Source: Bacteroidota bacterium (GTDB lineage Bacteria > Bacteroidota > Bacteroidia > Bacteroidales > F082). Taken from it: a DNA stretch of 64,000 nt. Shown here piece by piece: positions 57,253-64,000 of the stretch; within the stretch, counting starts at the first letter, position 1, and each line of letters begins with the position of its first letter. The notes under the pieces were generated by a model. The model was given only the letters and a program-made list of their open reading frames with translations, searched no databases and was not told the DNA's origin. The position numbers and the translations under genes were made by a program. Location: assembly GCA_009773165.1 (NCBI GenBank), contig WOUZ01000001.1, positions 248,001 through 312,000 of the forward strand, in the 5' to 3' direction.

Positions 57253-58437
57253 TCATTCAGATTCATGTTTCATAAGCATCGTTTTCCTTTCAGAAAATGA
57301 TTTAAAATGCTTTTTAAAAAGCATTTCATAAAGCATGAAAAAGAACAATATGATGCAAGGTAAAACTTTTATTGCAAACGGTTTTATAAAATTTTCTCTT
57401 ACTGTATAAGGGAAGATATCTGTAGCTGCTAACCCAGTGAATATAAACACTATAACAATTAATATCTTATGTACTTTTGACTGTTCTGACAAAATATACC
57501 AAATAGCTGCTCCTGCCATGGCAATCACAAAAGTTGGCGACTCAGTTTTATGATTGAATAAAACTACCCAAAGTAAAAGAAGTGCGAAATAGTTCATGCG
57601 CCAACGTTCGTTTGAATAGTAACTTATCCGAATTAAAGGTAAAAACAATAACAACAATCCAGAAACCAGCCAGATACTATTTGGCAGAACCAGATTTAAG
57701 GTCCTTTCAAAAAACGACATAATAGAAAAATTAAGAGCGATAGCTGTATCATTTGCCAATAAATGAATCCAGGAAGCGTACTGATCAAAAAGTCCACCAA
57801 ATCCGGTGAAGACAGCCGGTGATATGAGTATAACAATACCAATCAGCATTGACCAAAGGGTAAACTGCAATTTGAAAGGTTTAAACAGCACCAGTATGCT
57901 AACACCCAAAGCAAATATTTTTATTACAAAACCAACTATTATTGCAATAGCTGCTGAGCCTGCCTTACCCTTTTCAATAGCGTGATACCCCAAAATCATC
58001 AATCCAAGCATCAATCCGTTGCTTTGTGCATTTTGAACCGAAGTAAGCATCTCAATCAAAATAAAAAGTGCAAAAAACCATTTTTGTTTCAAAGTCAGAT
58101 TGAATTGATTTAAAGCATAAACCGGAAGCAATGCATTGATCAGGTTCCAGATTATGACACCTGGTAAACGTGGCAAATACCAGAAAGGCGCCATAAACAT
58201 TGCAAAAGAAGGGCTGTATTTGAACAGATCAAAATAGTGCTCAGGATAGTGAACATAAAGGTTATCGCCATTAATGAGGTGAGCAAATGAATACCTGAAA
58301 ATGTCAAAATTATTGAAAGAGCCTTCAGTCAGAAAAAGCTTGTGTAAAGTTGCCAATGTGAAAACTAAAAGATATAAGACATATATCCAACGTTGGTCAT
58401 ACCTGTTGAAACAGCAAAATTTACCTGTTTTTTTCAT
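57253..58437 (-). CDS. DUF2029/GT87 membrane glycosyltransferase-like protein
   Basis: A 394-residue integral membrane protein with about ten helices. Early in the protein DIFRYSFAHLINGDNLYVHYP and FKYSPSFAMFMAPFWYLP match the GT87/DUF2029 pattern, in which an early Asp and the YPP-like loop are conserved. These enzymes use polyprenyl-phosphate mannose or similar donors. It overlaps the GT2 gene by 17 bases, so the two are coupled. Confidence 0.8.
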   Translation of the reverse strand: MKKTGKFCCFNRYDQRWIYVLYLLVFTLATLHKLFLTEGSFNNFDIFRYSFAHLINGDNLYVHYPEHYFDLFKYSPSFAMFMAPFWYLPRLPGVIIWNLINALLPVYALNQFNLTLKQKWFFALFILIEMLTSVQNAQSNGLMLGLMILGYHAIEKGKAGSAAIAIIVGFVIKIFALGVSILVLFKPFKLQFTLWSMLIGIVILISPAVFTGFGGLFDQYASWIHLLANDTAIALNFSIMSFFERTLNLVLPNSIWLVSGLLLLFLPLIRISYYSNERWRMNYFALLLLWVVLFNHKTESPTFVIAMAGAAIWYILSEQSKVHKILIVIVFIFTGLAATDIFPYTVRENFIKPFAIKVLPCIILFFFMLYEMLFKKHFKSFSERKTMLMKHESE

Positions 58438-59197
58438 CTTTGGCTGACTGAATTTCGATTACACGGTAATACTTCCACCAGGTTTCTTTAGCACTAATTT
58501 TGCATATGATATATCCATTTAAACCATCCAGAAAACCCGCTTTAATGATATAATTTCTGACAAATTTTGCTGTAGCTTTTATTCCGGCATATATAACAGA
58601 CGATTTTTTTCCTTTTTCGGCCAATGCTTTGGCAGCGATGTTAGCGAAGCGGTCTGCTTGTTTGTAATGTTCTTCTATTGAATAATAACTGTAATGCAAA
58701 AGATCACCCTTCAGATGTTTAGTTTTTTGAGCATTTGACAAAGGTATAACGCGATCATGGGGATTTTGTCCACCAATAATAGCCTTCGTTTTGTCGAAAA
58801 GACGGAGTTTTATATCAGGGTACCATCCGCAATGATAAATCCATTGCCCACAATAATTGGTCAGGCGGTTCATTTCGTATGCCATTTCAGGAAAACCATT
58901 TTCCTTCTCTGCTGCGATTGATTTATGTAAAGTATCAGAAATCGCTTCATCGGCATCAAGCATCAGCACATAATCATGCATACAACGATCGAGTGCATAT
59001 TGCTTTTGTTGAATATATCCACCAAAAGGATGAGTTTCAAAACGTGCATTAAATGAAATACAAATTTCTTCAGTTTTATCAGTTGAAAACGAATCGATTA
59101 CAACTATTTCATCTGCAAATCCACGAACAGAATCAAGGCAACGTCCGATGTTCCTTTCTTCATTGAGTGTAATGATGGCAACAGATAATTTCTTCAT
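58421..59197 (-). CDS. family 2 glycosyltransferase
   Basis: A 258-residue cytoplasmic GT-A enzyme starting at the ATG at 59197 (MKKLSVAIITLNEERN). Its nucleotide-binding Asp lies in VVIDSFSTDKTEEI and the DxD in MLDADEA. The pattern resembles WaaE/KdtX-type glycosyltransferases that modify the lipopolysaccharide core. It heads a run with the GT87-like, lipid kinase and GT-C-like genes and pgk. Confidence 0.92.
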   Translation of the reverse strand: MKKLSVAIITLNEERNIGRCLDSVRGFADEIVVIDSFSTDKTEEICISFNARFETHPFGGYIQQKQYALDRCMHDYVLMLDADEAISDTLHKSIAAEKENGFPEMAYEMNRLTNYCGQWIYHCGWYPDIKLRLFDKTKAIIGGQNPHDRVIPLSNAQKTKHLKGDLLHYSYYSIEEHYKQADRFANIAAKALAEKGKKSSVIYAGIKATAKFVRNYIIKAGFLDGLNGYIICKISAKETWWKYYRVIEIQSAKDEKNR

Positions 59198-59214
59198 ACG
59201 TTCAAACAAGCGGC

Positions 59215-59222
59215 CAAAAGTA
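59215..59222 (-). promoter_or_regulatory. -7 element TACTTTTG for the glycosyltransferase operon
   Basis: The minus-strand sequence is an exact TAnnTTTG match 17 bases upstream of the GT2 start. A proper -33 box is not evident. Confidence 0.5.
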
Positions 59223-59337
59223 GCAAATAATATTGTTTTGCGGTAAATTGATGCCTGGATCTGGCTATTAGCCTCTTGAAAAACAGTATTTAATGCATTT
59301 ATGAGTAAAAATAATTACCCCTTTTTCAATAAATTTT

Positions 59338-59345
59338 TACTTTTG
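59338..59345 (+). promoter_or_regulatory. -7 element TACTTTTG
   Basis: An exact TAnnTTTG match 30 bases before the small coiled-coil membrane protein. Confidence 0.5.
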
Positions 59346-59375
59346 ACACCTTCGCAATATTCAAATTAATTGACT

Positions 59376-59744
59376 ATGATTATTTTTATAACTACCAATG
59401 GACTCAATCTTATTACCTGGATGATCATTGCACTATACACAGCTACAGCATTGGCTTTAATGATTTTGTTCTGGAAACATCGCAAAAACAGCTTTCAACG
59501 TATTGAACAGTTGGAAGAAAAAATGCACGAACACGACGAACTAATTTTTCGGCAGACCGAAATTCAGACTGAAAAATTCAAAAAAGCAATTCAATTACAT
59601 CTGTCAGAAATGACCACCCGGATGGCAAAAAATGAAGAATTAACCAATCGGTTGTTTAACCAACTTGATGCCCTCAAAGAAATGTTGATGGAAGCTGAAA
59701 CAGAGCAAAATAGTTCTGATAAAAATCTGGATGCCAATCACTAA
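59376..59744 (+). CDS. small membrane protein with coiled coil
   Basis: A 122-residue protein of unknown function. One transmembrane segment (LITWMIIALYTATALALMILFW) is followed by a basic stretch (KHRKNSF) and a charged coiled coil of about 80 residues (IEQLEEKMHEHDELIF and onward). The ATG at 59376 is preferred over a TTG two codons upstream. It overlaps the convergent PspC gene by four bases. It may be an envelope scaffold or a shape-related protein; nothing more can be said. Confidence 0.7.
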   Translation: MIIFITTNGLNLITWMIIALYTATALALMILFWKHRKNSFQRIEQLEEKMHEHDELIFRQTEIQTEKFKKAIQLHLSEMTTRMAKNEELTNRLFNQLDALKEMLMEAETEQNSSDKNLDANH

Positions 59745-59941
59745 AAACCATGAGGAGATTCAGGGATCACTATCCAGCAAATCAAATAGGCCAATAATCC
59801 TGCTCCACCCAGAGCGGTAAATAATATCCATCCAACACGAACAATAGTAGGATCCAGATTCATATAATCAGCAAATCCATAACACACTCCGCCAATAATC
59901 CGGTTGAAACGTGAGCGATAAAGTTTTTTTACTGTATTCAT
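59741..59941 (-). CDS. PspC domain protein
   Basis: A 66-residue inner-membrane protein consisting of a bare PspC domain: LYRSRFNRIIGGVCYGFADYMNLDPTIVR, then a hydrophobic helix ending in CWIVIPE. PspC domains take part in the membrane-stress response in proteobacteria and in other regulators in Bacteroidota. No other psp gene is nearby. Confidence 0.9.
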   Translation of the reverse strand: MNTVKKLYRSRFNRIIGGVCYGFADYMNLDPTIVRVGWILFTALGGAGLLAYLICWIVIPESPHGF

Positions 59942-60191
59942 TTCCAGAAAGTTTTATAGGTTAATTTTGTTGGAAAACATCTCCTTTTTTTTAAAAACAT
60001 GATAAATTCAAAAGCAATTTTTCAGGTGTTTTGACACTTTTTTCAGAAGTTAATTTCAAATTACTAGCCTGAAAATAAAAATCATGAATGCCTGAAAATT
60101 ACCTTTTAAAGGTTTTTATATCCAAAAAGTGATGTAAAAATACAATAATGCTGCATTAATCGTACTTTCGCAACAAGAAAAAATCACAGCA

Positions 60192-62135
60192 TTGATCCCT
60201 GCCTATACGATAGCAAATATTCTGGAAACTGCCCGAATCGAAGAGGTTGTCGGTGAATTTGTCGGATTAAAACGACGCGGCAGCAACTTGATCGGACTGT
60301 GCCCTTTTCATCAGGAAAAAACACCTTCTTTCAGTGTTTCGCCTGGCAAGGGCATTTTTAAATGCTTTGGTTGTGGCAAAGGCGGTGATTCGGCTCGTTT
60401 CATTATGGAGCACGAGCATGTTAGCTATCCTGATGCTATAAGGTACCTGGCCCGAAAGTACCAGATAGAAATTGAAGAAGAACAGCAGTCACCCGAAGAG
60501 TTAGCTGCATTGAATGAACGTGAACGCATGTTCAATCTTAACACCTTCGCCCAGGGCTATTTTACACATACACTTTTCGAAACAAATGAAGGCAGGTCAA
60601 TAGGTCTCAGTTATTTTAAGGAACGTGACTTTCGTGAGGCCATCACAAAAAAATTCCAGTTGGGTTATTCCCCTGACCATCGGGACACATTTTCGGTTCA
60701 TGCAAAAAAGAACGGTTACACCGAAGATATTCTTTTGAAAACAGGACTTTCAGTGGGTTCTGAAGAACGTCTTTTCGATCGCTTTCAAGGAAGGGTTATT
60801 TTCCCAATACATAACCTTACCGGAAAAGTCCTTGGCTTTGGAGGACGCATCTTGAGCGGAGATAAAACCAAAGCCAAATATCTCAATTCTCCTGAATCGG
60901 AAATCTATAACAAAAGTAAAACGCTTTACGGCATCTTTTTTGCAAAAAATGCCATCGTAAAGCATGACAACTGCCTTCTTGTAGAAGGTTATACTGATGT
61001 TATCTCGATGCATCAGGCTGGAATTGAAAATGTTGTAGCCAGTTCGGGCACATCCCTAACAACAGATCAAATACGGTTAATCCGACGTTACACCAATAAC
61101 ATCACTATTTTGTATGATGGTGACAAAGCCGGAATCAATGCTTCGTTGAGAGGCACGGATATGATTCTGGAAGAAGGGATGAATGTCAGGGTGCTTTTGT
61201 TTCCGGACGGTGACGACCCTGATTCGTTCGTTAGGAAGAACCGAAGCAGTGATGTTGAGTCGTATATCAGCAACAACGCCAAGGATTTTATAAGTTTTAA
61301 AACGGCTCTGCTTTTAGAAGAGTCAGCTCATGATCCTATAAAAAAGGCCGGCTTAATTAAGGAAATTGTTCATACCATTTCGCTCATCCCTGAACCAATT
61401 TATCGTTCGGTGTATGTGAAAGAATGTAGCCGAATGCTTGAAGTAGAAGAGCAAACCCTTATGAATGAGCTGAATAAACTGCTCAGACAAAAATTTAAAT
61501 CCCGCACATCTACTGATATTCCTGAGCCTGTTCAAGAAACGCCTGCTAAGCAAGAAACAATTGAAACAGGCCCAGAAGCTCAGCTTGGCTATTATCAGGA
61601 ACGTGAACTTGTTAAAATACTTTTACAATACGGGAATAAAGAAATAACGCATGAACTAACTGATGAGCAAGGGTTTCCGACAACTTACACCGAAACTGTT
61701 GCACGACTTATTATTGACGATCTGCTAACCGACGATCTTTGGTTTGAATACTCGCCACATAAAAAAATACAGGAGCATTTTGTCGAAGCCCTCAAAGAAG
61801 AGGTCGTTCCATCAGAGAAATTTTTTATCAACCATCCAGAACCTGACACAGCAAGTTTGGCCGTTGATCTGCTTACCAGTCCCTACGAACTGCATAATTG
61901 GGAAAGCCGGAGTATTTTTGTTAAAACCGAAGTTGATGTCTTGAAATTAGCTATTACGAACAGTATTTTCAGGTACAAAGACCAGATTATTGAAGCACGA
62001 CAAAAAGCTATTTCGGAAAAACTGAAAGAAAGTACAGATTTTGCCGAGCAAATGGGCTTGATGATTCAGAAAAAGAAATATGATGACCTTCGGCGTATGA
62101 TCAACCAGCAACTTGGTATCGTTATCATAAAGTAA
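60192..62135 (+). CDS. dnaG: DNA primase
   Basis: A 647-residue primase that makes RNA primers at the replication fork. The N-terminal zinc site is Cys37, His40, Cys58 and Cys61 (CPFH, CFGC). The TOPRIM core shows LLVEGYTDVISMHQAG and ILYDGDKAG. A C-terminal helicase-binding domain follows. The start is TTG at 60192: MIPAYTI is exactly where the family begins and no ATG is available upstream. A one-mismatch -7 element (TACTTTCG) lies about 25 bases upstream. Confidence 0.95.
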   Translation: MIPAYTIANILETARIEEVVGEFVGLKRRGSNLIGLCPFHQEKTPSFSVSPGKGIFKCFGCGKGGDSARFIMEHEHVSYPDAIRYLARKYQIEIEEEQQSPEELAALNERERMFNLNTFAQGYFTHTLFETNEGRSIGLSYFKERDFREAITKKFQLGYSPDHRDTFSVHAKKNGYTEDILLKTGLSVGSEERLFDRFQGRVIFPIHNLTGKVLGFGGRILSGDKTKAKYLNSPESEIYNKSKTLYGIFFAKNAIVKHDNCLLVEGYTDVISMHQAGIENVVASSGTSLTTDQIRLIRRYTNNITILYDGDKAGINASLRGTDMILEEGMNVRVLLFPDGDDPDSFVRKNRSSDVESYISNNAKDFISFKTALLLEESAHDPIKKAGLIKEIVHTISLIPEPIYRSVYVKECSRMLEVEEQTLMNELNKLLRQKFKSRTSTDIPEPVQETPAKQETIETGPEAQLGYYQERELVKILLQYGNKEITHELTDEQGFPTTYTETVARLIIDDLLTDDLWFEYSPHKKIQEHFVEALKEEVVPSEKFFINHPEPDTASLAVDLLTSPYELHNWESRSIFVKTEVDVLKLAITNSIFRYKDQIIEARQKAISEKLKESTDFAEQMGLMIQKKKYDDLRRMINQQLGIVIIK

Positions 62136-62189
62136 TTAACCTCTGTCGGTTTTCCAACCTTTTTCACTCATTTTTGTTAAATTAGAAAA

Positions 62190-62894
62190 ATGAAAATGAA
62201 AAACTATTTGATTGTTGGAGCCTCTTCAGGAATAGGGCGTGCAATTGCCGAAAAACTCCATGCTGAAGGACACCGCCTGTATGTAATTACACGTAATCCT
62301 GAAAAACTACATCACCTTTCTGAAATTACTTTTTTAGAGCCTGATTTTTTTTCTGATGACTGGCATGCAAACGAACTCCCGGAGCAGCTTGATGGATTAG
62401 TTTACGCACCGGGCACAATCAATTTAAAACCTTTCAGAGGATTGAGACCAGACGATTTCAGGAAAGATTTCGAAGTAAATGTAATAGGTGCAGTAAAGAT
62501 TCTTCAAGCATCTCTTAAAGCATTAAAAAACGTCCAAAACTCTTCTGTTGTGCTGTTTAGTACAGTAGCCGTTGGTCAGGGGATGCCCTACCACAGCTCA
62601 ATTGCAGCTTCAAAAGGAGCTGTTGAAGGACTTACGAGATCGTTGGCAGCCGAATTAGCTCCAGGGATTCGTGTAAATGCCATCGCACCTTCACTAACCA
62701 ACACCCCGTTAGCAGAACGACTGCTCTCTACACCCGAAAAGATGGAAACAGCTGCAAAACGTCACCCACTTCAAAGAGTTGGCGAAGCCAGCGATATTGC
62801 TAACTTAGCCTGCTTTTTACTCAGTGAGAAGTCTTCCTGGATTAGTGGTCAGGTGATTGGAGCAGACGGAGGTTTATCAACATTAAGGGTTTGA
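62190..62894 (+). CDS. SDR family protein lacking the usual catalytic tyrosine
   Basis: A 234-residue short-chain dehydrogenase fold. The cofactor motif is VGASSGIGRAIAEKL. The usual YxxxK motif appears as IAASK: Lys142 is present but Ile138 stands where Tyr is expected; Tyr134 is four residues earlier. The rest of the family pattern (GAVEGLTRSLAAELAPGIRVNAIAPS, then SSWISGQVIGADGG) is intact. It may have lost or changed its oxidoreductase chemistry. It is transcribed alone after dnaG. Confidence 0.88.
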   Translation: MKMKNYLIVGASSGIGRAIAEKLHAEGHRLYVITRNPEKLHHLSEITFLEPDFFSDDWHANELPEQLDGLVYAPGTINLKPFRGLRPDDFRKDFEVNVIGAVKILQASLKALKNVQNSSVVLFSTVAVGQGMPYHSSIAASKGAVEGLTRSLAAELAPGIRVNAIAPSLTNTPLAERLLSTPEKMETAAKRHPLQRVGEASDIANLACFLLSEKSSWISGQVIGADGGLSTLRV

Positions 62895-63096
62895 AAATGC
62901 ATCCGGAATTGATTTTGGAGCACGTTTTGTACGGCTATTTGTTTTGACTAAGGAAATCGATTAAAGATTTTTCAAACCACAAAAAAAATGCTGATGCTTT
63001 TTGCCGATTGACTTTAAAAAATCTCAACCCTCAATCGTTAGAAAGCGCAGCCGGCAATACAAAAGAGGGTCGTTATTAACTTTTTGAAATTTGGTA

Positions 63097-63561
63097 TTAG
63101 TCCTTACTCTTAAGCACCTTAAAACCAACTGATTCAACACCTGGCAAGTCAAATTTTGTCATTTTACTTTCAATACGAATTCGATGTACTCCCTTTTCAG
63201 GAAACTTCAAGCTCGAAATCAAAGGCAAAACGTGATGATAGCCTTCACCAATAGGTTTCCCTGTCCATTGCTGTTTTATATCCTTCAATTTAAACTCATA
63301 ATCGCGTGAGCGCATTCCACCTGAAGAAAAATAAACAGTGAAATTAATAGCTATATGGTCCGACGGATATTCCTGCGTATGTATAAAATCAATTGCAAGA
63401 TCATAAAGTGCCTCTTCATCCCTGATAGGGACTTCAAGCTCAATAAGATCGAAACGATTCCAAATATGATTCGTAAATTGTTCATTGTATGAATATATTT
63501 CGGGTGAACTACAACCTGAGAACACAATAATAATCAGTAGAAAAGATAGAAAGCGACGCAT
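63097..63561 (-). CDS. gldH: gliding motility lipoprotein GldH
   Basis: A 154-residue lipoprotein with lipobox FSGC (Cys17). Family features include the WNRFDLIELEVPI stretch near the N-terminus, a central MRSRDYEFKLKDIKQQW and the closing strands LKFPEKGVHRIRIES. In Flavobacterium GldH is needed for gliding, but homologues are also found in non-gliding Bacteroidota, so motility cannot be concluded from this gene alone. No other gld genes are present here. Confidence 0.85.
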   Translation of the reverse strand: MRRFLSFLLIIIVFSGCSSPEIYSYNEQFTNHIWNRFDLIELEVPIRDEEALYDLAIDFIHTQEYPSDHIAINFTVYFSSGGMRSRDYEFKLKDIKQQWTGKPIGEGYHHVLPLISSLKFPEKGVHRIRIESKMTKFDLPGVESVGFKVLKSKD

Positions 63562-63575
63562 TTATTCTTTTTTTG

Positions 63576-63583
63576 CAAAAATA
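63576..63583 (-). promoter_or_regulatory. -7 element TATTTTTG for gldH
   Basis: The minus-strand sequence is an exact TAnnTTTG match 14 bases upstream of the gldH start. No -33 box at the right spacing is evident. Confidence 0.4.
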
Positions 63584-63670
63584 TTACTTTTTGTATACAA
63601 TACAGTTTTTGTCCTAAATAATTGTTTTTTAACATTTTATGATTATGCAGCTAACTTAAACAAAAGCAAC

Positions 63671-63703
63671 TTTGTTAACGCAATTGAAAAAAACATAGAT
63701 TTG
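63671..63703 (+). promoter_or_regulatory. promoter of the polysaccharide export gene
   Basis: TTTG (63671-63674), a 21-base spacer and TAGATTTG (63696-63703) match the Bacteroidota consensus exactly, 51 bases before the start codon. Confidence 0.8.
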
Positions 63704-63754
63704 CACGTAATTTTTAACAAGAACTACCTTCTTATTAAAACACACCACCACCAT

Positions 63755-64000
63755 ATGAAATTACAAGATTTACGATTCTTGCGATTTTCGGCATGTTTAG
63801 TGATTGTAAGCATGTTGTTGTTTTCTTGTTTACTTCAAAAAAAGATAATGTACTTACAGGGAACAAGTAATTCTGATACGGCCCGCCAGTTTATTAACGA
63901 ACGAAAACTTACCTACCTCATTCAGCCGGGTGACAACTTGTATATCAAGGTTGTGAGCCTTGACGAGAAAACAGCAATTCTCTTCAACCTATTGGAAAGC
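63755..64000 (+). CDS. polysaccharide export lipoprotein (Wza-like), cut by right edge
   Basis: The first 82 residues of a lipoprotein with lipobox LFSC (Cys25). The stretch RKLTYLIQPGDNLYIKVVSLDE is the start of a Poly_export domain as found in Wza and other outer-membrane polysaccharide secretins. It was too short and open-ended to be listed as a complete frame. The rest lies outside the window; a chain-length and export operon probably follows. Confidence 0.85.
   Translation, partial: MKLQDLRFLRFSACLVIVSMLLFSCLLQKKIMYLQGTSNSDTARQFINERKLTYLIQPGDNLYIKVVSLDEKTAILFNLLES

Overview
The window comes from a Bacteroidota chromosome, most likely a Bacteroidales/Marinilabiliales-type lineage. The evidence is direct: several promoters match the Bacteroidota consensus TTTG-N19-21-TAnnTTTG, Shine-Dalgarno motifs are scarce, and lineage-typical families are present (DUF5777, DUF4249 beside a TonB-dependent receptor, GldH, a MurF-Alr fusion, a DksA-like protein without zinc cysteines, a minimal AtpC). 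I see no phage, integrase, insertion sequence, CRISPR array, tRNA or rRNA.

Layout. 1-2016: two tandem M24 aminopeptidases P, the first cut by the left edge. 2017-8000: an extracytoplasmic redox patch with a diheme cytochrome c, a DUF5777 barrel, two related c-type cytochrome lipoproteins, and a sulfide:quinone oxidoreductase-like flavoprotein followed by an unannotated 52-residue protein. 8154-13000: HemW, a YceI lipoprotein, pyrophosphatase, two secreted unknowns and an NTF2-like lipoprotein. 13251-20804: ATP synthase in two convergent blocks, atpBEFHAG (then ferritin) facing atpDC. 20910-25584: lspA, a DksA-like gene and ileS. 25884-28648: yceD-rpmF-plsX-fabH behind a near-perfect promoter.

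28798-36488 is the most unusual region: an AraC-type regulator, then a tightly packed run of a PqqD-like (RRE) protein, an ATP-grasp ligase, a DapDC-like PLP decarboxylase with an N-terminal YxxP leader-like tail, a urea-transporter/M23 fusion, a TPR/outer-membrane barrel protein and a TPR protein. Most overlap by 4-32 bases and they probably act together. I infer a modification system linked to the cell envelope; its chemistry cannot be read from the sequence.

36524-46710: a YgjV-like protein, an acyl-activating/ACP/PlsC fusion, then a TonB-dependent receptor operon. 47126-52761: pdxA, murF-alr, a TauE/SafE transporter and an isoaspartyl peptidase/asparaginase. 52908-59197: an operon of glycosyltransferases, a lipid kinase and pgk. 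59376-64000: small membrane proteins, dnaG, an SDR lacking the usual tyrosine, gldH, and the start of a Wza-like polysaccharide export lipoprotein cut by the right edge.

Several gaps hold gene relics: 3'-end remnants of a DUF5777-like gene and of a TonB-dependent receptor (each still next to its terminator), and a signal-peptide stub. Several apparent TTG starts lie inside -7 promoter elements, so ATG starts were chosen there.
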